Positions 8,427-15,879 of a DNA stretch of 42,529 nt are shown here, in pieces. Source of the DNA: Propionibacteriaceae bacterium (GTDB lineage Bacteria; Actinomycetota; Actinomycetes; Propionibacteriales; Propionibacteriaceae); NCBI GenBank assembly GCA_025965155.1, contig JAOPXN010000033.1:1-42529 (forward strand). The letters run 5' to 3'. The position numbers and the translations under genes were made by a program. Within the stretch, counting starts at the first letter, position 1. Each line of letters begins with the position of its first letter. Under the pieces are notes generated by a model. It was not told where the DNA came from and did no database searches. It saw nothing but the letters and a program-made list of their open reading frames with translations.

Positions 8427-9592
8427 AAGCCCTCTGTTGGACCGGGGTGAACAAGCTCGCGGTAGAGAACGTCAACGACCCGACCATCCTCAACACTCAC
8501 GACGCCATCGTCAAAGTGCTGCTGACGACCTCGTGTGGATCAGACCTGCACCTGCTGTCGGGATACATCCCGACTATGCGCGCCGGCGACGTGATCGGAC
8601 ACGAGTTCATCGGCGAGATAGTCGAGGTGGGATCGAACGTCACGAGACATCGGGTGGGCGACCGCGTCTCGGTGTGCTCGTTCATCAGTTGCGGCCAGTG
8701 CAACTACTGCAAGAAAGGCCTCTATTCCTTGTGCGACAACACCAACCCGAACTGGGGGATCCCGGAGACGATGTGGGGAGCCGCTCCCGGCGGGTGTTTC
8801 GGGTACTCGCACGCCTTGGGTGGCTGGGCCGGAAGCCATGCCGAGTACATCCGGGTCCCACACGTCGATCAGGGCGCATTCAACGTGCCCGACGGTGTCT
8901 CCAACGAGCGGGCTCTGTTTTCCTCCGACGCCGCCCCGACAGGATGGATGGGCGCTGAACTGGGCGGCGTATCGCCGGGCGACGTGGTTGCCGTCTGGGG
9001 TGCCGGTGGTGTCGGTCAGATGGCGGCTCGCGCGTCCATGCTGTTGGGTGCCGAGAGGGTCATCGTCATTGACCGGTTCCCGGAACGGTTGCGGCAGGTG
9101 ACCGACCATATCGGCGCGGACGTGCTCAACTACACGGAGGAAGACGTACTGCCCACGTTACGCGAGCTCACTGGCGGCCGAGGTCCAGACGTCTGTATCG
9201 AAGCGGTGGGGATGGAAGCCCACAGCACCGGGCCGGAGCACCTCTACGACCAGGTCAAACAGCAGCTCCGCATGCAGACGGACCGGCCGACCGCTGTGCG
9301 TGAAGCAATCATGGCCGCTGGCAAAGGCGGGTCCGTGTTCGTCCTCGGCGTCTTCGGTGGCCTGGTGGACAAGTTCCCGCTCGGGGCAGTGATGAACAAG
9401 GGCTTGACGCTGCGGTCGGCACAACAGCACGGGCAGCGTTACATCCCGATGCTCCTAGAGCGAATGGCAGCCGACGAGCTGAAGACTGAGCACCTGGCGA
9501 CACACACGATGTCCCTCGATGACGCACCGAAGGGATACGCCATGTTCAAAGAGAAGACCGACGGCTGTGTACGGGCGGTCTTCAAGCCGTAG
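8423..9592 (+). CDS. Zinc-dependent alcohol dehydrogenase (MDR superfamily)
   Basis: A 389-residue medium-chain dehydrogenase expected to oxidise an alcohol or aldehyde adduct with NAD(P). The catalytic-zinc residues are in TSCGSDLHL (Cys38) and GHEFIGEI (His-Glu). The structural-zinc cysteines are in CGQCNYCKKGLYSLC. The Rossmann glycine motif is GAGGVGQMA. The long insertion after the zinc loop (NTNPNWGIPETMWG) is typical of the formaldehyde-dehydrogenase-like MDR branch. It starts at a GTG overlapping the upstream stop (GTGA) and is followed 51 bases later by a second dehydrogenase of the same superfamily. Both are probably in one operon. The exact substrate cannot be read from the sequence. 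Confidence 0.9.
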   Translation: MKALCWTGVNKLAVENVNDPTILNTHDAIVKVLLTTSCGSDLHLLSGYIPTMRAGDVIGHEFIGEIVEVGSNVTRHRVGDRVSVCSFISCGQCNYCKKGLYSLCDNTNPNWGIPETMWGAAPGGCFGYSHALGGWAGSHAEYIRVPHVDQGAFNVPDGVSNERALFSSDAAPTGWMGAELGGVSPGDVVAVWGAGGVGQMAARASMLLGAERVIVIDRFPERLRQVTDHIGADVLNYTEEDVLPTLRELTGGRGPDVCIEAVGMEAHSTGPEHLYDQVKQQLRMQTDRPTAVREAIMAAGKGGSVFVLGVFGGLVDKFPLGAVMNKGLTLRSAQQHGQRYIPMLLERMAADELKTEHLATHTMSLDDAPKGYAMFKEKTDGCVRAVFKP

Positions 9593-9643
9593 TTGCGGCG
9601 CAAGCGCCCCTCATACCCATGCCCCTCAAAGAAGGAGACTGCT

Positions 9644-10789
9644 ATGAAAGCCGTTGTCTACAAGGGACCCCGCAGCATCGCGGTCGATCAGGTGGACGAT
9701 GCCAAGATCGAGCATCCTTGTGATGTGCTGGTGCGGATCACCACAACCAACATCTGCGGGTCCGACCTGCACATGTACGAGGGACGGACCAGCTTCGAGA
9801 CCGGACGCGTCTTCGGGCACGAGAACCTGGGTCAGGTTATCGAAGTCGGCCCGGCCGTGTCGAAGGTGAAGGTAGGTGAGTACGTCGTACTCCCCTTCAA
9901 CGTCGCCTGCGGGTTCTGTAAGAACTGCGAACGGCAGCTCAGCAACTACTGCCTCACCATGCAACCGAACCCTAAGTTCGCCGGCGCCGCATACGGGTTC
10001 GCGGACATGGGCCCGTACCAAGGTGGGCAGGCTGAGCTCCTGCGGGTGCCCTACGGCGACTACAACTGTCTGCGGCTTGGTGAGGACGCGGCGGAGAAAC
10101 AGACCGACTACGTCATGCTGGCCGACATCTTCCCCACGGGGTGGCACGCCACCGAGATGGCTGAGGTATATCCAGGGGACTCCGTTGTGATCTACGGGGC
10201 TGGGCCCGTCGGCCTGATGGCGGCGTACTCGGCCACCCTCAAGAGCGCTGGCAGGGTTATGGTCGTCGACCGGCACCCTGATCGGCTCAAGCTGGCGGAG
10301 AGTATCGGCGCGATCCCGATCGACTACTCCCAGGCCGACCCGGTTCAGCAGGTTCTCGACCTCACCATGGGGCTGGGCGCCGACGCCGGCTGCGAGTGCG
10401 TCGGCTACCAAGCCCACGACCCGTCCGGGGAGGAGCACGGCGAGATGACCCTGAACAACCTGATTGCATCGGTCCGCTTCACCGGTCGCATCGGGGTCGT
10501 CGGCGTCTACGTGCCCCAAGATCCGGGAGCCAAGGACGAGCTCGCCAAGCAGGGTAAGTTCCCGTTGGACTACGGCCTGATGTGGTTCAAGGGGCAGAAG
10601 ATGGGCACCGGCCAATGCCCGGTCAAGAAGTACAACCGGGCGCTCCGCGATCTTGTTGCCGCGGGCAAGGCCAAGCCGTCATTCGTAGTCAGCCATGAGA
10701 TCGCCCTAGACGAGGCACCTACCGCGTACGAGAACTTCGACAAGAGGGAAGACGGCTGGACCAAGGTCGCCATGCACCCGAGCACCTGA
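9644..10789 (+). CDS. fdhA: Glutathione-independent formaldehyde dehydrogenase-like zinc enzyme
   Basis: A 381-residue MDR enzyme. NICGSDLHMYEGRT carries the catalytic Cys and GHENLGQVIEVG the second-shell pair. CGFCKNCERQLSNYC supplies the structural zinc ligands, and the cofactor loop is GAGPVGLMAAYSA. Long segments (ADMGPYQGGQAE, FPTGWHATEMA, DAGCECVGYQAHDP, KGQKMGTGQCPVKKYN) match the glutathione-independent formaldehyde dehydrogenase/dismutase group, which holds NAD tightly and converts formaldehyde to formate. The ATG at 9644 follows a GAAGGAG; the frame is open 17 codons further up without support. It is the last gene before a strong inverted-repeat block. Other aldehydes are possible, since actinobacteria carry many such paralogues. 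Confidence 0.85.
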   Translation: MKAVVYKGPRSIAVDQVDDAKIEHPCDVLVRITTTNICGSDLHMYEGRTSFETGRVFGHENLGQVIEVGPAVSKVKVGEYVVLPFNVACGFCKNCERQLSNYCLTMQPNPKFAGAAYGFADMGPYQGGQAELLRVPYGDYNCLRLGEDAAEKQTDYVMLADIFPTGWHATEMAEVYPGDSVVIYGAGPVGLMAAYSATLKSAGRVMVVDRHPDRLKLAESIGAIPIDYSQADPVQQVLDLTMGLGADAGCECVGYQAHDPSGEEHGEMTLNNLIASVRFTGRIGVVGVYVPQDPGAKDELAKQGKFPLDYGLMWFKGQKMGTGQCPVKKYNRALRDLVAAGKAKPSFVVSHEIALDEAPTAYENFDKREDGWTKVAMHPST

Positions 10790-10892
10790 GCCCACAGCAA
10801 CGCTGAGCCCACAGCAACGCTGAGCCCTTTCCGCTACGTTGAGCCGCTTGCTGCGGGCTCAGCACGCAGAAAAAGGGCTCAGCATTGCTGTG
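10787..10892. repeat. Tandem and inverted repeat block, probable terminator
   Basis: A 17-bp unit (tgagcccacagcaacgc) occurs twice head to tail at 10787-10803 and 10804-10820, followed by a partial third copy (tgagccc). The segment 10810-10830 is complementary to 10872-10892 except at one position, giving a 21-bp stem. Inside the loop, tgagcc near 10840 and gggctca near 10855 can form a second small stem. The stop codon of the formaldehyde dehydrogenase gene is the first three bases of the first repeat. Transcription termination is the simplest reading. The direct duplication plus multiple GCTGAGCCC/GGGCTCAGC words is more elaborate than usual. Confidence 0.75.
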
Positions 10893-11024
10893 TCCCGGCG
10901 GCGCTGTTAAGGGTGGGGGAGGGCACCGGTAGGTTCGGGCAACGTGACTGGGGCAGTGTCTTGATCACCGCACGTCTGGGGACCGACCCCCAGTTCCCGA
11001 TCCCATCGAGCAGAGAGGCTCCTC

Positions 11025-11876
11025 ATGTTTCGCTACACCGCTGAAATCCTCCCGTACCACGACTACGACCTGGAGACGTCCCTGGAGCAGCTAGCCGGTC
11101 TGGGCTTCAAAGAGGTCAACCTCTGGTCGTCGGCCAGCCCGCTGGCACATCACGTCCAGCCCGGCGACGACCCGAAGGCGATCCGCCGGCTGCTGGACAG
11201 GTACGGCCTCAGTGCCTGCGGTCTCACCATGTACGGCAAGACCCAGGATGAGATGCTCGAGCGGATCGACTTCGCCGCTGATCTCGACATCGACACCGTG
11301 ATCTTTGACTGCGAAGCCAACTACTCCGACTTCGTGTCGAACTTCCTGCCACCCTTGGTCGAGGCCGCTGCCAAGGTGGGGGTCCGGATCGCTGTCGAGA
11401 ACCACCTCACCGTGCCGTTCAGTGCCGACTTCGAGTCCGGCGGCAACGAGGATCGTCGCTGGGACGAGGGCGTGGACAGTTTCGCCCAGATCAAGCGACT
11501 GATCACGGATCTGGACCATCCCAATCTGGGGGTCTGTGTGGCGCCGCCGCATCTGTGGGTGGTCGGGGAGACCATCAGCGAGGTGCTCACCCACCTCGCC
11601 GAACGGAAGCGCCTGTTCTACTACTACATCTGGGACATCGACCTGGCTTACCGTCACGGGGTTGACGGGTTGAACTTCGGGCCAGGGGAGAAGCAGCTCC
11701 CGCGGCCGGACGGTCGGCTGAATCATGCCGTGATGCTCGGCAGGCTGAAACGTCTTGGCTACACCGGGCCGGCGTCGCTCAAGTGCCACGGCACTGCTGG
11801 GTGGCCGTTGGAGAAGATCACCGACCAGTTGCGGTCGGCCGACGCGTACGTGCGGTCCTGCCTGGAGGGAATCTGA
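11025..11876 (+). CDS. Sugar isomerase/epimerase-like TIM-barrel protein with altered metal site
   Basis: A 283-residue member of the AP-endonuclease-2 / xylose-isomerase-like barrel family. Recognisable strands include GLGFKEVNLW, GLSACGLTMYG and GVRIAVENH with Glu125, the usual first metal ligand. Where the family normally has a DxxH motif the sequence reads CVAPPHLW (171-178), so the His is present and the Asp is not. The usual HVHxKD strand reads YYYIWDID (199-206) without histidine. The last ligand strand reads SLKCHGT instead of an xVExE type. It may therefore bind metal differently, or not act as a standard isomerase. A GAGAGG-type site precedes the ATG. It is followed on the same strand by a ROK regulator. 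Confidence 0.85.
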   Translation: MFRYTAEILPYHDYDLETSLEQLAGLGFKEVNLWSSASPLAHHVQPGDDPKAIRRLLDRYGLSACGLTMYGKTQDEMLERIDFAADLDIDTVIFDCEANYSDFVSNFLPPLVEAAAKVGVRIAVENHLTVPFSADFESGGNEDRRWDEGVDSFAQIKRLITDLDHPNLGVCVAPPHLWVVGETISEVLTHLAERKRLFYYYIWDIDLAYRHGVDGLNFGPGEKQLPRPDGRLNHAVMLGRLKRLGYTGPASLKCHGTAGWPLEKITDQLRSADAYVRSCLEGI

Positions 11877-12083
11877 TCGGGACTAGACGCTGGCCGGCGC
11901 GACAATCATGGACCGCTGCTTTGGCTTCGGCGTGACCCCGCACGGAGCAGTCCAGAACTAGGTACACTCAGTGCGAAGATATGTACACGTTATGCAAAAG
12001 GGGGCGGATCGGCTGACGGCTCGGACCGTTCCGTGAGTCGGCGGTTCGGGCACGGTTCACTCGCGCAGGAACGAGAAGGCAAA
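11877..12083. promoter_or_regulatory. Region upstream of the ROK regulator
   Basis: About 200 bp without a gene. An A/T-richer stretch at roughly 11960-12000 contains gtaca and ttatgca words. Similar words occur upstream of the sugar epimerase gene at 19230-19290, but the match is short. An operator for the ROK protein is possible here and unproven. Confidence 0.25.
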
Positions 12084-13346
12084 ATGACGGCCCGGCTCGA
12101 CGAGGGTGCCGACGCTGACCATCTGGACAGCGTCATCACAGTTCTCGACCTGGTGCGCTCAGGAGCTGCGCACACCAAGCCGGGCATTGCGCAGCTGTCC
12201 GGGCTGGGCCGCAATGTCGTCACCCGTCGCGTCAACCAACTGCTGGACGCCGGGCTGCTCGAAGGAAACGGCTTCGCCGAGTCCAGTGGTGGCCGGTCAC
12301 CACGCGAGCTCCGGTTTCAGACCGACGCCGGACACGTGCTCGTGGCAGACCTTGGCGCTCGCGCCGTGAGTGTTGCCTGCGCCGACCTGGCCGGCGGATT
12401 GGTGGCCCAGCGGCAGGAGCCGTGCGATGTGAAAGCCGGCCCACGCGCGGTCCTGAATCGCATCAGTGAGCTGTTTGACGAGGTGCTCGGCGAGCACCCC
12501 TGCGAGGTGTGGGGGGTGGGCATCGGCGTACCCGGGCCGGTGGACTTCGTCTCAGGCCGGACTATCGCACCGCCGATCATGCCCGGATGGGATGGATACG
12601 ACATTCGCGGCCACCTTGCCACACGCTTCCACGCCCCCGTGTGGGTCGACAACGACGTGAACCTGATGGTGCTCGGAGAACTCCGCGGCGGTCTGGCTCG
12701 CGGGGAGAAGGATGTGGTTTTCGTCAAAGTGGGCACCGGCATCGGAGCCGGGCTCGTCTCGGGCGGGCGGCTGCACCGCGGCGCCCAGGGCAGTGCCGGG
12801 GACATCGGCCATGTTCTGGTGGTGCCGGACTCCGACGTCGTGTGCCGTTGCGGCCTCGTCGGCTGTCTCGAGGCTGTGGCCGGCGGCGGCGCGCTGGTAC
12901 GGGACGGCCGAGCTGCCGGCCTTGAAGGGCGCAGTCCCTTCCTGGCTGCCGTGGTGGCTCAGGGCCGGGAGGTCACTCTGCGCGACGTCAGCGAGGCGAT
13001 GAACCATGGCGACCCGGTAGCGAGAGATCTGATGACGACGTCGGCGCAGCTGGTCGGCGAGACACTGGCCCGGATCGTCAACTTCATCAACCCTGCCCTC
13101 GTCGTCCTAGGGGGAGCCGTGCCCGACAGCGGCGATATCTACCTCACCAAGGTCCGTCAGGTGGTGCTCAGCCGGTCCCTGCCGCTTGCCACACGTCATC
13201 TGCGGTTGGAACGGTCCCCGCGGGGAACCCACCCCGCTCTGACCGGTGGCGCATTCATGGTGGTCGACGAGCTGTTCTCCCGTGAGCGACTGGGCCGGTG
13301 GATCGGCCACCAGACTCCGGCCGGGCGACCTGAGCTGGTGAGCTAG
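12084..13346 (+). CDS. ROK-family transcriptional regulator
   Basis: About 420 residues: an N-terminal winged helix (HTKPGIAQLSGLGRNVVTRR, then LLDAGLLEGNGFAESSGGR) fused to a ROK sugar-kinase-like domain. The ROK part shows a phosphate-1-like strand (VLVADLGARAVSVACADL), GIGVPGPVDF, the VDNDVNLMVLGE loop, KVGTGIGAGLV and the zinc site with GDIGHV plus CRCGLVGC (Cys254, Cys256, Cys261). Such NagC/Mlc/XylR-type proteins repress sugar genes and release DNA when a sugar or sugar phosphate binds. The ATG at 12084 has GAGAAGG 5 bases upstream; an upstream GTG at 12033 is less likely. It sits between a sugar epimerase-like gene and an MFS transporter, which it probably regulates. Confidence 0.92.
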   Translation: MTARLDEGADADHLDSVITVLDLVRSGAAHTKPGIAQLSGLGRNVVTRRVNQLLDAGLLEGNGFAESSGGRSPRELRFQTDAGHVLVADLGARAVSVACADLAGGLVAQRQEPCDVKAGPRAVLNRISELFDEVLGEHPCEVWGVGIGVPGPVDFVSGRTIAPPIMPGWDGYDIRGHLATRFHAPVWVDNDVNLMVLGELRGGLARGEKDVVFVKVGTGIGAGLVSGGRLHRGAQGSAGDIGHVLVVPDSDVVCRCGLVGCLEAVAGGGALVRDGRAAGLEGRSPFLAAVVAQGREVTLRDVSEAMNHGDPVARDLMTTSAQLVGETLARIVNFINPALVVLGGAVPDSGDIYLTKVRQVVLSRSLPLATRHLRLERSPRGTHPALTGGAFMVVDELFSRERLGRWIGHQTPAGRPELVS

Positions 13347-13349
13347 CGA

Positions 13350-14645
13350 TTAGGCGCGCAGGTCGGCCCGCGCGCTTTCCGGGGCGGCCAGCACGCAGAC
13401 GACCGTGACGGCCAGCACCACCACCACGTAGAGCGACACCGCCAACGAGGTGTCGTAACGGTCCAGCAGCGCGACCGAGATGATCGGGGCCAACGCGCCG
13501 CCCAGGATGCCGGCCAGTTGGTACCCCATCGAGGCGCCGCTGTAGCGAACCTTGGTGGGGAACATCTCGGCGATGAAGGCAGCCTGTGGGCCGTACATGG
13601 CCGCATGAAAGAAGAGGGCGATCACGGTGGCCAGCGTGATCAGAGCGAAGCGGCCGGTGTCGAGGAGCGGGAAGAACGCTAACACCCAGATCGCCGCGCC
13701 GACTGCGCCGAAGAGATAGACGGGGCGACGGCCGTACCGGTCCGACAGCCTGCCGAACCAGGGAATCAGCAGCACCTGACACGCGGCCGCGATCAGCACA
13801 GCATTCAAGGCGTAGTTGCGCGGCAGGCCGAGATAGGTGGCGATATAGGTCGTGATGAAGAGCACGAAGGTGTAGAACGCGACATCGACTCCCACCCGCG
13901 CGCCGATGGCCAGCAGAATCTGCTTGGGGTAGCGGCGCACGACCTCGACGATGGGTGCACGCGCCCTGGTGTCGTCGGCCTCAACTGCCTGGAACAGCGG
14001 GCTCTCCGCGATGGTCAACCGGATCCACAGCCCGACAACCACCAGCAGACCACTGAGCAGGAACGGGACGCGCCAGCCCCAGGACAGGAATGCCGTGTCG
14101 GAGGTGACCGCCCCCATCAGGGAGAGGATGCCGTTGGCCAGCAGCAGACCGATGGGCACTCCGACCTGCGGCCAGCTGGCGTTCAGCCCGCGGCGGTTCG
14201 CCTGTCCGGACTCAAGGGTCATCAGTACGGCGCCGCCCCACTCTCCGCCGAGGCCCAGGCCCTGCACGAAGCGCAGCAGGACCAGCAGAATCGGCGCCCA
14301 GACTCCGATCGCGGCATAGGTCGGCAACACGCCGATCAGGAACGTGGCGATCCCCATCAGCAACAAGGTCACGACCAGGACATTCTTCCGACCGAGCTTG
14401 TCACCGTAGTGACCGAAGACCACGCCGCCGAGTGGCCGGGCGATGAACCCCACGGCGTACGTGGTGAACGCGAGCAGAGTCCCCACCAGCGGCTCGAAAC
14501 TGGGAAAGAACAGCTTGTTGAACACCAGCGCTGCGGCCGTGCCGTAGATAAAGACGTCGTACCACTCCAGCGACGTACCTACCAGACTTGCGAGGATGAC
14601 CCGACGCACGGATGACTGGGGCGGAGCGGTGGTGCTCGTTGACAT
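13350..14645 (-). CDS. MFS transporter, metabolite:proton symporter type
   Basis: A 431-residue, 12-helix transporter. The start ASLVGTSLEWYDVFIYGTA and the loop RPLGGVVFGHYGDKLGRK are typical of the ShiA/ProP/KgtP-like metabolite:H+ symporter group. These import organic acids, osmolytes or aromatic acids with protons. AGGAGGG stands just before the ATG. The gene is convergent with the ROK regulator, with only three bases between the two stop codons. It is divergent from the Nudix gene across about 195 bp. Context suggests it takes up a substrate of the neighbouring sugar-oxidation genes; the substrate itself cannot be inferred from sequence. Confidence 0.9.
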   Translation of the reverse strand: MSTSTTAPPQSSVRRVILASLVGTSLEWYDVFIYGTAAALVFNKLFFPSFEPLVGTLLAFTTYAVGFIARPLGGVVFGHYGDKLGRKNVLVVTLLLMGIATFLIGVLPTYAAIGVWAPILLVLLRFVQGLGLGGEWGGAVLMTLESGQANRRGLNASWPQVGVPIGLLLANGILSLMGAVTSDTAFLSWGWRVPFLLSGLLVVVGLWIRLTIAESPLFQAVEADDTRARAPIVEVVRRYPKQILLAIGARVGVDVAFYTFVLFITTYIATYLGLPRNYALNAVLIAAACQVLLIPWFGRLSDRYGRRPVYLFGAVGAAIWVLAFFPLLDTGRFALITLATVIALFFHAAMYGPQAAFIAEMFPTKVRYSGASMGYQLAGILGGALAPIISVALLDRYDTSLAVSLYVVVVLAVTVVCVLAAPESARADLRA

Positions 14646-14839
14646 CAGCCCTCCTAGGGCAAGAGGCGCTTTTGCGACGGTAGTACTGCTGGGCTAAGAA
14701 GGAACAACCCGGAGGTCAGCCTGGCTCCCTCCATGAGATACCCATTTACCAAGCGATGGTGCGGGTAGGAAACGCTGGTCCGACCGCTTGGTTGAATGGG
14801 GCGACGCACGAGGTTGCACAGAGACGAGACGGAGCACGA

Positions 14840-15310
14840 ATGTATGCCACCTGTAGTCGTGGACACCGACACTGGGGGTTGGCCGGAGCGGCCGGAGGAC
14901 TGATTGTCGCGTCCGGTGAACGGGGCACTGAACTGCTGCTGACGCTTCGAAGTGGTGCCGTGCATCACGGCAACACCTGGTCCATTCCCGGAGGCGCGAT
15001 CGACACCAGCGACGCCGACGCTCACGCTGCCGCGTGCCGCGAAATCTACGAGGAACTGGGCTTGGATGTCGCGGCGCTGCCGGTCCTCGGATCGCACACG
15101 TTCGAGTGTGGTGGCTGGACCTACTCCACCAGCCTGCTGGCCGCCGAAACTCCCTTTGCGCTGGTTGTCGACGGGTGGGAGACCGACGCCGTCGGCTGGT
15201 TCGATCTGGAGAGCGTCGACCGGCTAGCGGCCGACGGGTCACTCCATCCGGGCTTTGCCTCAAGTTGGCCAGCCCTACGTCGGCTGATCGGCGAGCGGCA
15301 GCCGGCATAG
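14840..15310 (+). CDS. Nudix hydrolase
   Basis: A 156-residue protein beginning with the CSRGHRHWGLAGAAGG lead typical of an actinobacterial Nudix subgroup. The Nudix box is recognisable: GNTWSIPGGAID, then ACREIYEELGL with the metal-binding REUxEExGU part intact. Between GG and RE there is one extra residue, and the first conserved Glu of the box is replaced by Asp/Ala. The enzyme would cleave a nucleoside-diphosphate-linked substrate; the altered first half leaves activity somewhat uncertain. A GGAG precedes the ATG at 14840, and a longer frame back to 14756 lacks support. It is divergent from the MFS gene and convergent with the NTF2-like gene (17-base gap). Confidence 0.85.
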   Translation: MYATCSRGHRHWGLAGAAGGLIVASGERGTELLLTLRSGAVHHGNTWSIPGGAIDTSDADAHAAACREIYEELGLDVAALPVLGSHTFECGGWTYSTSLLAAETPFALVVDGWETDAVGWFDLESVDRLAADGSLHPGFASSWPALRRLIGERQPA

Positions 15311-15327
15311 CTCGCCGAAGCTGGGAC

Positions 15328-15798
15328 CTAGCTGGGCTGTGGGACCCCCCCGGGTTCGGTTGGCAATGACACGAACAGGTCGGCCAGGTTCAGCTCGCCC
15401 CACCATTCAGTCGCCCGGCCGTCAACGACGCGGTAGATGTCGATCCCGGTCAACGTGACCGGCCGCCCACTCGGAGGGATACCGAAGACCTCACCCGTGT
15501 GGGTGGCCTGATAGCTGTACCGTGCGATGACGCGGTCGCCCTCAGCGGTGATCAAGTCACCGGTGGTCCATGTCTCGTCGGAGAAGCCCGCCGCCCAGCG
15601 CGCAGCCAACTCCATGAACCCCTGCTTGCTGTTGCTCCAACCCGGAGGCATCGAATAACCCACGAAGTCAGGCGACAGCAGTTCGTCCAACGTCTTCAGG
15701 TCCGCCGCGAAGAACGCGTCATTGATCCTCTGTACGATCCCCTTGTCGTCGCTGTCCGGCACTGTCATCCCCCGATTCATCTGCGTCTGCACCGACAA
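15328..15798 (-). CDS. NTF2-like / SnoaL-type protein
   Basis: A protein of about 150 residues with the cone-shaped NTF2 fold signature: an N-terminal helix pair (IVQRINDAFFAADLKTLDEL), LLSPDFVGYSMPPG, then strands ITAEGDRVIARYSYQATHTG, GIPPSGRPVTLTGIDIYRV and DGRATEWWGELNLADL. This pattern is the SnoaL-like ester cyclase or predicted hydrolase group, used for isomerase, cyclase or hydratase chemistry. It lies 81 bases downstream of the GMC oxidoreductase on the same strand and is probably co-transcribed. The start is uncertain: TTG at 15798 after GAGGAA, ATG at 15780 or 15768, or GTG at 15762 after GGGGG. Its substrate may be a product of the GMC enzyme; that is inference. Confidence 0.85.
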   Translation of the reverse strand: MSVQTQMNRGMTVPDSDDKGIVQRINDAFFAADLKTLDELLSPDFVGYSMPPGWSNSKQGFMELAARWAAGFSDETWTTGDLITAEGDRVIARYSYQATHTGEVFGIPPSGRPVTLTGIDIYRVVDGRATEWWGELNLADLFVSLPTEPGGVPQPS

Positions 15799-15879
15799 AT
15801 TTCCTCGCCGGCCCGCCCAACGTCAAGGGCTTCGGAGCCGACCCGGCGCAGGTCCATCGGGTGCGGCATGCGCCTCTGG

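Noticed and set aside
9626-10615. A 329-codon minus-strand frame opposite the formaldehyde dehydrogenase gene
   Set aside because: It is an antisense shadow of a clearly conserved zinc dehydrogenase, with no motif or ribosome-binding site of its own.
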